NCBI GenBank assembly: GCA_023435305.1
Contig: JAEYRV010000040.1
Coordinates: forward strand, 1 to 64,000
Reading direction: 5' to 3'
Length of the DNA: 64,000 nt
Origin: Bacillota bacterium
GTDB taxonomy: Bacteria; Bacillota; Clostridia; Acetivibrionales; DTU013
Made by a program: the position numbers and the translations under genes. The number at the start of each line of letters is the position of its first letter. The first letter of the stretch is position 1. Positions 52,679 through 61,178 of the stretch are shown piece after piece. The notes beneath the pieces are model-generated. The model made no database searches. It was not told where the DNA came from and saw only the letters and a program-made list of their open reading frames with translations.

Positions 52679-53416
52679 TTACTTTCCTTTTCCTAATAAA
52701 TTTGTTATGAATGTCTTAAAATCTTCCAGTGTGATCTGTGGGTCGCTGGTTGGCTTCTTGGCGGTCTTTTCAGGACTGATGGCTTTATCGGCGGCGGATT
52801 CTTTGTTTGCTTCAACTACGATACTGTTGTATTGCACCTTTGAATCCAGCTTCTCCGAATCCCTGTAGGAAATAAGAAGCAGATTGTTCATCCCATATCC
52901 CAGGATAGCTTCCTTGGTCTCGGTACCGCATGCCAGCTTAATGGATTTCTCTCCATCAAATTCGATTCTTTCATACTTTCCGGTCTCGCTGTTCAGTATG
53001 GCAACAGAGAATACTACATCATCGAACTCAGTCTTTACACTTATGGAGAATTTTTTTGAATATATCGATACTTTCTCATTTATCACATCAGGTTTTAATA
53101 TCTCTATGATCTTCAGTTCATTATTTACAGCTTTCCCCTCATCGAGCACCTTCTTGATAGCGGCGTAAAACTCTGCATCCGGGCCTTTTATTTCTTTGTC
53201 AGCATATGTACTCTTCTTCTCATCAGCGCTTCCCTGTTCCTGTTTACCTGCAGAGTCTGTTTTGCTCATTTCTGCTTGCAGCGCGCTGCTCTTGGCTGCG
53301 GCCACCGACGCCGGAACAGAATCTCCTGCACCCTCAGTGTTGCCGGCAAATACCGTCATCGTAAAGCTTGTAATTATTATCAAAGCAATAATCAATGCTA
53401 TCAGCTTTTTCAACAT
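52679..53416 (-). CDS. Exported protein of unknown function in the Wal operon
   Basis: 245 residues. Signal peptide KKLIALIIALIIITSFTMTVFA; mature part begins with a Ser/Ala/Lys-rich linker (about 25-70), a beta-rich middle (about 75-190: EFDDVVFSVAILNSETGKYERIEF, KSIKLACGTETKEAILGYG) and a C-terminal linker (AADKAISPEKTAKKPTSD). Not recognised. It sits between walK and yycH, 25 bases before yycH, so it is probably a co-regulated wall-facing protein that the usual Bacillus operon lacks. Confidence 0.78.
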   Translation of the reverse strand: MLKKLIALIIALIIITSFTMTVFAGNTEGAGDSVPASVAAAKSSALQAEMSKTDSAGKQEQGSADEKKSTYADKEIKGPDAEFYAAIKKVLDEGKAVNNELKIIEILKPDVINEKVSIYSKKFSISVKTEFDDVVFSVAILNSETGKYERIEFDGEKSIKLACGTETKEAILGYGMNNLLLISYRDSEKLDSKVQYNSIVVEANKESAADKAISPEKTAKKPTSDPQITLEDFKTFITNLLGKGK

Positions 53417-53565
53417 TTTTCGATTCCCTCAATCACATTTTCTCCGCATCAAATATTCATTATTTTCTATTTATGCTACTAATATTATACAGGTACTCTG
53501 TTACAGAATTATTACATCATACTTACGAATAAATTACATAATAAATCCTGCAAATGCTCATTTTG

Positions 53566-55344
53566 TCAAGCTTGTCTGTTCACAGGCAGTCTTACGGTAA
53601 CTTCAGTGCCAACACCGATTTTACTGTTTATACTGATAGTACCGGAATGAGCTTCAACGATCTCCTTTGCAATAGACAAGCCCAGGCCTGTCCCTCCCAT
53701 TTCCCTGGATCTGGCCTTGTCCACCCTGTAAAATCTCTCGAATATTCTTTGCAGATCGCTTTCGGGTATTCCTATCCCGTTGTCTGAAACCTTAAAATAG
53801 ACATCATTATATATTTTTCCGACATAGACCGTAACCTTACCGCCTTCCAGTGTATATTTAATGGCGTTTCCGATTATGTTGAAGGCAACCTGCTCAAGCC
53901 TTCCGTAATCGGCCTGGATCTCAGGTATATCTCCCATAACGAAGCATTCAAGTACTTGATTTCTTGATTTGGACTCCAGTTCCATCCTTTCAACGGCACT
54001 CTTGATCAGATCCACTATCGACATTCTTTTGAATTCCCACTTCATTTGGTGGTTGTCAAGCCTTGAAAGCTGCAGCAGATCCCTGACGAGCCGAGTCATC
54101 CTGTCCGCCTCGGAGTTGACGACCTCAAGAAAATGTTTAGCAGTCCCCTTGTCATCCAGCGCTCCGTCAAGCAATGCTTCGGAATAACTCTTAATGGATG
54201 TGAGCGGTGTTCTAAGTTCATGGGATACATTTGCCACAAACTCCTTGCGCATATCCTCCAGTCGCTGCTGCTCGGTTATATCCTGCAGCACGGCAATGAC
54301 ACCCTCCGGCCTCTTTATCTCATCCGTAAATACAGCAAAATACACCTTCACAGTTTTCGTGCCAACAGTAATGTTAATCTCGGCAGTTTGATTCGACTGA
54401 AGATACAGAACATCCTCCAGTGAGTACTCGAACCCGAAGCAAGATCTGTAATCGCTGAAATTCCCGAGTCCTTCGACACCCAGGATCCTTGCTGATGCCG
54501 GATTGGTATGAATGACCTCGCCCTGCAGGTTGAACGCTATTATGCCATCCGTCATATAGTTCAAAATGGTTTCCATTTTACTTTTTTCACTTGATATCTC
54601 TGTAAGATTGTCCTTTAGGTTCTGAGCCATGTAGTTGAAGGTCTCTGTCAGTTTTCCTATTTCATCACCGGATTTGACCTCAAGCTCCAGATCAAAATCG
54701 CCCTTTGCAATGCTTTCCGCCTTTTGCATAAGCTTCACCAGAGGTGACGTGATCGTCCGTGACAGAAAATAGCCCGCCAGCAGAGCGATAATAATTCCGA
54801 TCAATAAACTGGTATAAATAATGTTGTTAAAATACTTGGTAATAGCAGCCCAGTCTTCTCTGTAATAGCGGAAATATATGATACTGCTTCCCACAGGCTT
54901 TGCATAGTCAAAAAAGCTCGATTCTCCCGAGCTTTCGAGTATTCTGATATTGTCTTCCTTTCCTGCAAGAGCCCGGATGAAATTATCCGAGCCAAGAAGT
55001 GAATTCAGTGCAAGCTCCCTGGTGTTGTTATAGAACTCATTATCATTGGTGAAATATATCTCACCGCTGTTGGTATCGAAAATAGTATAGCTTCTGTTTT
55101 CCAGGTTCAGTTGAAAAACGCTTTCGCTGTTCTGCAGAGCTGACTTCAGCTCTTCGGCAGTCGGAGAATCGTTTGCCGAAGCTATGGACCAATCAGTAAA
55201 TCCCTTCTGGATCCTTGTAATGAAGTTATCATAATATTTGCTCTCTATCCTGCCGTTAAGATAAAGTCCTATCGGAATGATCAGGCAGAATATTATCAGA
55301 CAGAAAAAACTGACCAGCCGCCACTGTAAACTTTTTGGAAACAT
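53566..55344 (-). CDS. walK: Sensor histidine kinase WalK
   Basis: 592 residues from the ATG at 55344 (GAGGTG upstream). TM1 about 12-32, outer domain about 33-170, TM2 about 174-195, HAMP about 196-248, PAS about 255-355, HisKA with VANVSHELRTPLTSIKSYSE (His near 375), HATPase_c with NAIKYTLEGGKV, DNGIGIPE, RSREMGGTGLGLSIAKEIV. The full WalK layout, responding to wall state and controlling WalR. Follows walR by 36 bases. Confidence 0.95.
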   Translation of the reverse strand: MFPKSLQWRLVSFFCLIIFCLIIPIGLYLNGRIESKYYDNFITRIQKGFTDWSIASANDSPTAEELKSALQNSESVFQLNLENRSYTIFDTNSGEIYFTNDNEFYNNTRELALNSLLGSDNFIRALAGKEDNIRILESSGESSFFDYAKPVGSSIIYFRYYREDWAAITKYFNNIIYTSLLIGIIIALLAGYFLSRTITSPLVKLMQKAESIAKGDFDLELEVKSGDEIGKLTETFNYMAQNLKDNLTEISSEKSKMETILNYMTDGIIAFNLQGEVIHTNPASARILGVEGLGNFSDYRSCFGFEYSLEDVLYLQSNQTAEINITVGTKTVKVYFAVFTDEIKRPEGVIAVLQDITEQQRLEDMRKEFVANVSHELRTPLTSIKSYSEALLDGALDDKGTAKHFLEVVNSEADRMTRLVRDLLQLSRLDNHQMKWEFKRMSIVDLIKSAVERMELESKSRNQVLECFVMGDIPEIQADYGRLEQVAFNIIGNAIKYTLEGGKVTVYVGKIYNDVYFKVSDNGIGIPESDLQRIFERFYRVDKARSREMGGTGLGLSIAKEIVEAHSGTISINSKIGVGTEVTVRLPVNRQA

Positions 55345-55380
55345 ACACACCTCGTATATATGAATGCTTCAGGGCCTGCT

Positions 55381-56079
55381 TTATTTGTCCTGTTTGTCGA
55401 AATAATAGCCTACCCCTCGCTTGGTCAGAATATACTCGCAGTTGGCAGGATCTCTTTCAAGCTTCTCCCTGACCCGCCTGATGGTAACATCAACTGTTCT
55501 CACATCTCCGTAGTATTCATAGCCCCAAACCTTTTCCAGGAGATTCTCTCTGGAGAATATCTGCCCGGGATGCATCGCAAGGAATTTAACAAGCTCAAAT
55601 TCCCTTAGTGTCAGCTCTATCCCATCATCGCCCCTGACTACCTCATATCTGTCACAATCTATTTTCAAATCGCCGCATTGTATAAAATTGGTCTTGGTCG
55701 CTGCGGCTTCCTCAAGTGCGGTCCTTCTGATATTTGCCTTTATCCTGGCCATCAGCTCCCTCTGGCTGAAAGGCTTGGTTATATAATCATCCGCACCAAG
55801 CTCGAGGCCAAGCACCTTATCTACCTCTTCCTCTTTTGCTGTCAGCATGATAATAGGCGTAGAGATCGATTGCCTAAGCTTTCTGCATACAGTGAAGCCA
55901 TCCATCTTGGGAAGCATGACATCAAGCAGTATAAGATCCGGCTTCTCACCAAGCGCCAGCTCCACAGCTTGTTCGCCATCGTATGCCTCTACCGTAGTGA
56001 AGCCCTCTTTTTTAAGATTGAACTTCAGAATATCCACTATATTTTTTTCATCATCAACGATCAATATCTTCTTACTCAC
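55381..56079 (-). CDS. walR: Response regulator WalR
   Basis: 232 residues from a GTG at 56079, which has AAAGGGAGA five to six bases upstream; a TTG at 56100 would add seven. OmpR family: receiver with KKILIVDDEKNIVDILKF, phospho-Asp in LILLDVMLPKMDG, LTAKEEEVDKVLGLELGADDY; winged helix with LREFELVKFLAMHPGQIFSRE, LLEKVWGYEYYGDVRTVDV. Essential regulator of cell-wall hydrolases in low-GC Gram-positives. First gene of the operon. Confidence 0.96.
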   Translation of the reverse strand: MSKKILIVDDEKNIVDILKFNLKKEGFTTVEAYDGEQAVELALGEKPDLILLDVMLPKMDGFTVCRKLRQSISTPIIMLTAKEEEVDKVLGLELGADDYITKPFSQRELMARIKANIRRTALEEAAATKTNFIQCGDLKIDCDRYEVVRGDDGIELTLREFELVKFLAMHPGQIFSRENLLEKVWGYEYYGDVRTVDVTIRRVREKLERDPANCEYILTKRGVGYYFDKQDK

Positions 56080-56143
56080 AAATACTCTCCCTTTATTCAA
56101 ACGGTTTATTTACAATCGTTTTCATCCGGCTTATACAATGTTT

Positions 56144-56177
56144 ATCAGGGACAGTCCTTATACAAGACGTCCCTGAT
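56144..56177. repeat. REP-like hairpin in the walR leader
   Basis: Arms ATCAGGGAC (56144-56152) and GTCCCTGAT (56169-56177) are perfect, and an inner AGTCCTT/AAGAC pairing extends the stem after one bulge. No T tract follows on either strand. The GGGAC-type ends recall REP palindromes spread by Y1 transposases, but it sits in the untranslated leader of walR, so it could also act as an RNA structure or operator. The region 56180-56285 holds a TATAAT-rich stretch suitable for the walR promoter. Confidence 0.55.
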
Positions 56178-56285
56178 GTATTTCAAAGCTGTCACTTTAA
56201 ATATTATATCATTATAGTTACAAAAAACATAGCTATTATCATTATGTGTCATATTTTACCACGCCATCTGCATGGATATACAGTT

Positions 56286-57407
56286 TTACTGTTTTGTCTT
56301 TAATTCAACAGGATCTATGTACATCCTGAAGGATTGTACTGCCTTATAGTACTCAAGCTGTGCATTATTCAGGTCAACCTCGGCTGTGCCAACATCATTC
56401 TGTGCACTAAGGTAATCCAGGTATGTGCTCATACCAAGATCATATTTTTTCTTTGATATTTCAGCCAGTTTGACCTTTTGGTCATAATCCATCTGTTTGA
56501 TGGTTATATCATCCTTCAGATTCAGGATATTATTGTAATCCTGCCTTATCTTCAGCTCTACAGCTACTTTTTTATCTCTTATATCATAATCACTGTTCAG
56601 CAGACTATCTTCAAGCGTGTCACATTCATCCGGTCTAATGTACGAATATCGATATAAAACATCATATCTTGTTTTAGTCAAAAGCTTATTGTTCTCCAGC
56701 TTTTTAACATCATGTGACTCTGTTACAGTCTGCACAGCCAGGTCCTCTATTGAATCAATATCCACGATCTCATTTGGAAGCTTGGTTTCTGTGAGTAATA
56801 TTTCAGCATCCAGAGCATTTCCCATCTTTTGATTCAGTGAAGATTTCAGGTTGCCAAGGTCTCTCTCGTAGCCCTTTAATACAGTTTCTGCATTCTTGAC
56901 AGCAATTTCATATGACAGTGCCATAGTCTCCGTCACTATACCGGATTTCACCTTTTTCTGTATTGATTCATATTCCGCTTTAGTTCTTGAAACTATGTTG
57001 TTTTGATTATCTATGTAACGCTGAGACTGAAGTATTTGAAAATACAATAACGTAACATCGATTCTCAGTTTCTTTTCCGAATTGGATTTCTGCCATAAAA
57101 ATTCATTCAGGTCAGCTTCCTTCTGTAGTGGATAAAGAAGCTCCTCAAGTTTGTTATTTATACGCTGTGTATCAGATGACCAAGTCTTATCAGGCGCTAA
57201 TTTAGCCGCTGCAACAGCCATGTTATATCTTCTCTCCGCAAGCTTTATCTTATCGTCTAAAAGCTTCAGCGAACCATCATTCTTTAAAGCGGTATCAATT
57301 GCCGACTGTAAAGTGATCTTAGCCGGTTTTCTCTCTGCTCCCCAGACAGCAGATGTGGATAAGCATATCATTACTATAACTAAAAGAAAGCTCAACAACT
57401 TTTTCAT
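56286..57407 (-). CDS. TolC/outer-membrane-efflux-family secreted protein 1
   Basis: 373 residues from the ATG at 57407 (GGGGGG upstream). Signal peptide KKLLSFLLVIVMICLSTSAVWG. The rest is long helices with heptad repeats and the OEP repeat signature: ITLQSAIDTALKNDGSLKLL at the start and MSTYLDYLSAQNDVGTAEVDL near the end (xLdyLsAqndl of TolC-type proteins). In diderms these form outer-membrane channels; a spore-forming Firmicute usually has no outer membrane. Begins beside the stop of its paralogue. Confidence 0.8.
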   Translation of the reverse strand: MKKLLSFLLVIVMICLSTSAVWGAERKPAKITLQSAIDTALKNDGSLKLLDDKIKLAERRYNMAVAAAKLAPDKTWSSDTQRINNKLEELLYPLQKEADLNEFLWQKSNSEKKLRIDVTLLYFQILQSQRYIDNQNNIVSRTKAEYESIQKKVKSGIVTETMALSYEIAVKNAETVLKGYERDLGNLKSSLNQKMGNALDAEILLTETKLPNEIVDIDSIEDLAVQTVTESHDVKKLENNKLLTKTRYDVLYRYSYIRPDECDTLEDSLLNSDYDIRDKKVAVELKIRQDYNNILNLKDDITIKQMDYDQKVKLAEISKKKYDLGMSTYLDYLSAQNDVGTAEVDLNNAQLEYYKAVQSFRMYIDPVELKTKQ

Positions 57408-57408
57408 T

Positions 57409-58665
57409 TTAATACCCCCCTGATGCATAGCCCGGTCCAATACCACTAGCCGCATTCAATTTATATACTGCATTATTGTTATCCCGCATTGCCCTGTTGT
57501 ATTCCAATTTAGCCTGCGAATATGAGATCTCAACATTCCAAAGGTCCGCCAGGCTTATCAATCCCTTTTCATATCTCATTTCGGCTTCCTTGTATTGCCG
57601 TTCTGCATTCTGAAGTTTCTCAATTGAAATGAAAAAGTTGGAAAACTTTAGCTGCACATCTTTATAACCATATGATATATCCAATGTAACATTATTAACA
57701 GCCTCATCATATGCTATCTGCTTCTCATCGAGAGCCATATCGGACTCCATTCTCTCTACAAGCAATTCATTCGTAATGTATTGCTTCATAATGTCATTTT
57801 CTCTTTTCGTCGTCTGCAAGTCCATTTTTGCTGTCAATATCTCATTACGGTTACTTAATGCCTTGTTCAAATATGTATTATAAGTATTAGCCTGTTTTAC
57901 CCCTTTAGCCTTGACATATGATAACTCTATCTCCTGGTTAAGAGGAATGCCGATCTGTTGTTTCAATAACATCATCATGTTATCTATACTTCTCTTTGTC
58001 TTGTCAATAGATAATTTCTGCTTCTCAAGAGCACAGTCCGACATATATTTATTGATCTCAGACACCATTCCTTTATTGTATCTGGTCAACATCTGTTCAT
58101 TCTGCTTTTTCATATTTTCGTAGAGCTGCTCTTGAATCGTAAGCATATCCTGCATATCAATGAGTCCGTCAAATATTTGTTTGACCCCGGACTCGATGGA
58201 TGCGCTGATCACCCTTCTGCTTGTTTCAATATTTTGTATGGCCGCCCAGACAGAATAATGCGGGATATCACGATTCTTTATAAACTGCTCGTACATTTGT
58301 GTAGAACTATATACAGGGGGTTTAGGCCCGAATATGGTTTGATATGCCAGCAATTCATTCTCTTCATCGATTGTCAGGGACAGATCCCCAATACTCTTGT
58401 CGTATAAAAATTCGTATCTATCCAGGACATCCAGCTGCTCCTGTATTGCATGACTCATCGCAAAAAGCTCATTATGCTGTTCCCATAAGTCCTCCAACTG
58501 CTGCTTTAATATTTCATCATGATGATTATACGCTATAGCTTTATCCATACATTCGTCTAATGTAAGGATCAATGAACTGTTTTCCTGGTCGGCTTCGGCA
58601 AATACATTGCATTGAAACATCAGTATAACCGCCAGTATGAGAAACACAGCTACCGGTTTCCGCAT
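57409..58665 (-). CDS. TolC/outer-membrane-efflux-family secreted protein 2
   Basis: 418 residues. Signal peptide VAVFLILAVILMFQCNVFA. Helical repeats with LILTLDECMDKAIAYNHHDEI, ISASIESGVKQIFDGLIDMQ and the C-terminal MRYEKGLISLADLWNVEISY with NRAMRDNNNAVYKLNAASG, again the TolC/OEP family pattern (rykaGlislldlwnae). Directly precedes its paralogue with no gap, and follows the SLH gene by 71 bases on the same strand; the three could be one operon. Confidence 0.8.
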   Translation of the reverse strand: MRKPVAVFLILAVILMFQCNVFAEADQENSSLILTLDECMDKAIAYNHHDEILKQQLEDLWEQHNELFAMSHAIQEQLDVLDRYEFLYDKSIGDLSLTIDEENELLAYQTIFGPKPPVYSSTQMYEQFIKNRDIPHYSVWAAIQNIETSRRVISASIESGVKQIFDGLIDMQDMLTIQEQLYENMKKQNEQMLTRYNKGMVSEINKYMSDCALEKQKLSIDKTKRSIDNMMMLLKQQIGIPLNQEIELSYVKAKGVKQANTYNTYLNKALSNRNEILTAKMDLQTTKRENDIMKQYITNELLVERMESDMALDEKQIAYDEAVNNVTLDISYGYKDVQLKFSNFFISIEKLQNAERQYKEAEMRYEKGLISLADLWNVEISYSQAKLEYNRAMRDNNNAVYKLNAASGIGPGYASGGY

Positions 58666-58736
58666 AAAATCCCCCCTCGTTTCTCTATATGATACGAGTA
58701 ATTTACTATTTGGTCTGTTACTTCATTATTTAGTGA

Positions 58737-61001
58737 TCATTTTCCCAACCGAACATCTAATGAATTTGATCCGTCTGTTTTTGTCCTTGTATTTATACCG
58801 GAATAATCCTTTAAAGCATCGAATGAAAGTGTATATTTCTTATCGTACTCAAGAGAATCAAACCTCAGTATGATAGTAGTTGCATTATAAAATGTTACAC
58901 TTGATGGAATTCTCTTTATTTTTGCTCCGTTTTCATCATTCTCCAGCGAATAATTCGTATTTAACAAATTGGGCAGATCCATGGCGATTTCTTTATTAAA
59001 TGTCACCTTTATCGCATCGGGAGAGATGATGACAGCATCTGACATAACAGGTTTTGCCGTTGTTGAGCCGTTTCCGTTAAAACCGTACTCTAGGATCTGT
59101 GATGAACTGTAACCCATATGATCCAGTAAGGATGGGATCACACGAAGCTTATATGTCTTTGTACCATCCAGCTGTCTGTCTGCAGGCAGAAACAGCTTAA
59201 TAAGATACGGATTTGTGACAGCATCGTAATAAGTTTTTACAGGCACTGATAAATATCCGCCGTGAGTTATTCCGATTATGTTGAAGTTCGAAGGGATTTC
59301 AGCCGAGGTCTTATCAAGCGGCCTGTCGAAAAACACAGCAATAGTACCGGCATCTGTCGGAGTAGCATTTAATATCTTTATATCAGATTTATCCGGGTAA
59401 CTTCCATAAAATGAATAGCTCTTCTCAGTTATACTAAACTGACGGCTTATATCATTCACGTTATTGATCATAATACTATAAGCTTTTGTTTTTTCAAGGA
59501 TCATATCCAGAGTAAGAAGCACGCTTTTACCCTGTCTTTCTCCATCACCGGAAATGACAGCCTTATTGATCCTGATTGGAATGCCTGCACTATCAGTCAG
59601 ATAATAACTGAATACCTGCTGAGCTATTGTTGGATTTAACTCCATGTTGAAATCCAATTGCAGCGTTCTGTTATTTATGGGCTCAATATTGATCATCTGA
59701 AACTCTGCATTTTCTAAAGCTTTTCCTGAAAATCTGATGCTATCTCCCTGCATTTCATTTAACTTTACACCATAGGCACTGCTCAAAGCGCCGCTCACCT
59801 TAAGCACATATTGAGCGCCATCTGTGAAGGTTTTATCTTTAAGCGTGATCATTACAGCATTGTCAACTGTGCCCAATAGCTTTACGGTCATTGTCTGAGA
59901 ACTTCCTCTCTCAAACAATACATCATTCTGATAAATCTCATAGTTAGATGCGATCTCGCTGTTTATATTCACCGGATGTGTAAAGTACAGTTTCAGCATG
60001 TTTTTACTAGTACACTCGATTTTGCTGATCTTAAAGAAATCAGACTTTAATTCAGGATTACGATACCCGTTGAATGTACCAGAAATATTTAACGTAGCAT
60101 TGCCTTGTAAATCTACTACATTCATTAATTCAATAGTATAACCTCTCTCAGGAGCCTGATCAGATGTTTTGAGAACAAGCTCATTATTCAATAAGGACTC
60201 AACATTAACAGTCAGACGTTTGGAAAGATCCATTGTTTCATATATGTATATATCATCAGTCGATATTGGCTTAATATTTTCACTGAACTTTATTGATATC
60301 TTGTTTTTATCAACAACAGTGATCAATGCAATACTCGTTGGGACATCATCGGAAAAAATGCCTGCAGCCACAGCCTGAGACTTTGTTATTGCACCTTCAT
60401 TTATTAAAACATCGATTTGCTTGATTTTGGATATCTTGTTCTCAATATTCAGAGAATTGTACATTGCATCGACAACGAGCCCGCGCTTATATTGAGAATT
60501 ATCTGCAACCTTGCCGGCATATGATGGATCTTTCACTAATCCTTCACTGTAAGCGGTTTGATATACATCGCTCCATGTAAAATCCACACCATATGCATAG
60601 CCTAATGCACATAGAACCATCTTTAAGAAAGACTTTTCACTAATATAATCATTCGGTGCAAATCTGCCATCTGTGAAACCTGTCAATATACCTTGTTCAA
60701 CACAGTAACCTACATAAGGGGCGTACCAGTCTGTAGGCTTAACATCACTAAATATGGTATATATATAATTTTCCTTATTCTCAAGCACATGATTTTCCTT
60801 GCCAAGAAGTCTTACAATGAAGGTCGACGCTTCACTCCTGCGCAGCTGTCCATTAAGATTGTAATCGCTGCCGTCACCTTTTAACAAATTAAGCTGATTT
60901 AAGGAATTGGCTTTATTTTGAATATCAGTAGCGGCATATACCGGGATCACAACAAATGAAATGAGCAATACGACCGCGATTAATAATTTTATAGACCTCA
61001 T
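58737..61001 (-). CDS. S-layer protein with SLH motifs and Ig-like repeats (1)
   Basis: 754 residues. Signal peptide of about 23 (LLIAVVLLISFVVIPVYA). Three SLH motifs in the first 200 residues (about 30-75, 83-135 with FSDVKPTDWYAPYVGYCVEQ, GILTGFTDGRFAPNDYISEK, and 140-190). Then five SbsA/Big_5-like immunoglobulin-type modules, each opening with a strand such as ISIKFSENIKPIS, LKLYFTHPVN, LQLDFNMELN, IAVFFDRPLD, IKVTFNKEIA. SLH binds secondary wall polymer; Ig modules form the exposed array. Paralogue of the next gene. Confidence 0.92.
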   Translation of the reverse strand: MRSIKLLIAVVLLISFVVIPVYAATDIQNKANSLNQLNLLKGDGSDYNLNGQLRRSEASTFIVRLLGKENHVLENKENYIYTIFSDVKPTDWYAPYVGYCVEQGILTGFTDGRFAPNDYISEKSFLKMVLCALGYAYGVDFTWSDVYQTAYSEGLVKDPSYAGKVADNSQYKRGLVVDAMYNSLNIENKISKIKQIDVLINEGAITKSQAVAAGIFSDDVPTSIALITVVDKNKISIKFSENIKPISTDDIYIYETMDLSKRLTVNVESLLNNELVLKTSDQAPERGYTIELMNVVDLQGNATLNISGTFNGYRNPELKSDFFKISKIECTSKNMLKLYFTHPVNINSEIASNYEIYQNDVLFERGSSQTMTVKLLGTVDNAVMITLKDKTFTDGAQYVLKVSGALSSAYGVKLNEMQGDSIRFSGKALENAEFQMINIEPINNRTLQLDFNMELNPTIAQQVFSYYLTDSAGIPIRINKAVISGDGERQGKSVLLTLDMILEKTKAYSIMINNVNDISRQFSITEKSYSFYGSYPDKSDIKILNATPTDAGTIAVFFDRPLDKTSAEIPSNFNIIGITHGGYLSVPVKTYYDAVTNPYLIKLFLPADRQLDGTKTYKLRVIPSLLDHMGYSSSQILEYGFNGNGSTTAKPVMSDAVIISPDAIKVTFNKEIAMDLPNLLNTNYSLENDENGAKIKRIPSSVTFYNATTIILRFDSLEYDKKYTLSFDALKDYSGINTRTKTDGSNSLDVRLGK

Positions 61002-61131
61002 ATCAATACCTCTTTTCTCTTGTAATAGTATAAATACTGCTTACATTATAGCAGTTTATACCGATAATTAACAGTTGTTTGACTCTTAAATTGTGGTTAT
61101 TGTTCCGCATTCCAAAATTATAATAAACAAT

Positions 61132-61164
61132 AAAGGATGGGAATCCATTGAGGACCCCATCCTT
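61132..61164 (-). terminator. Terminator after the second SLH gene
   Basis: Stem AAGGATGGG (61133-61141) with CCCATCCTT (61156-61164), followed on the minus strand by a TTTATTGTTTATTAT tract. Separates it from the first SLH gene, so the two are transcribed separately. Confidence 0.75.
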
Positions 61165-61178
61165 AAAATTAACAATGA

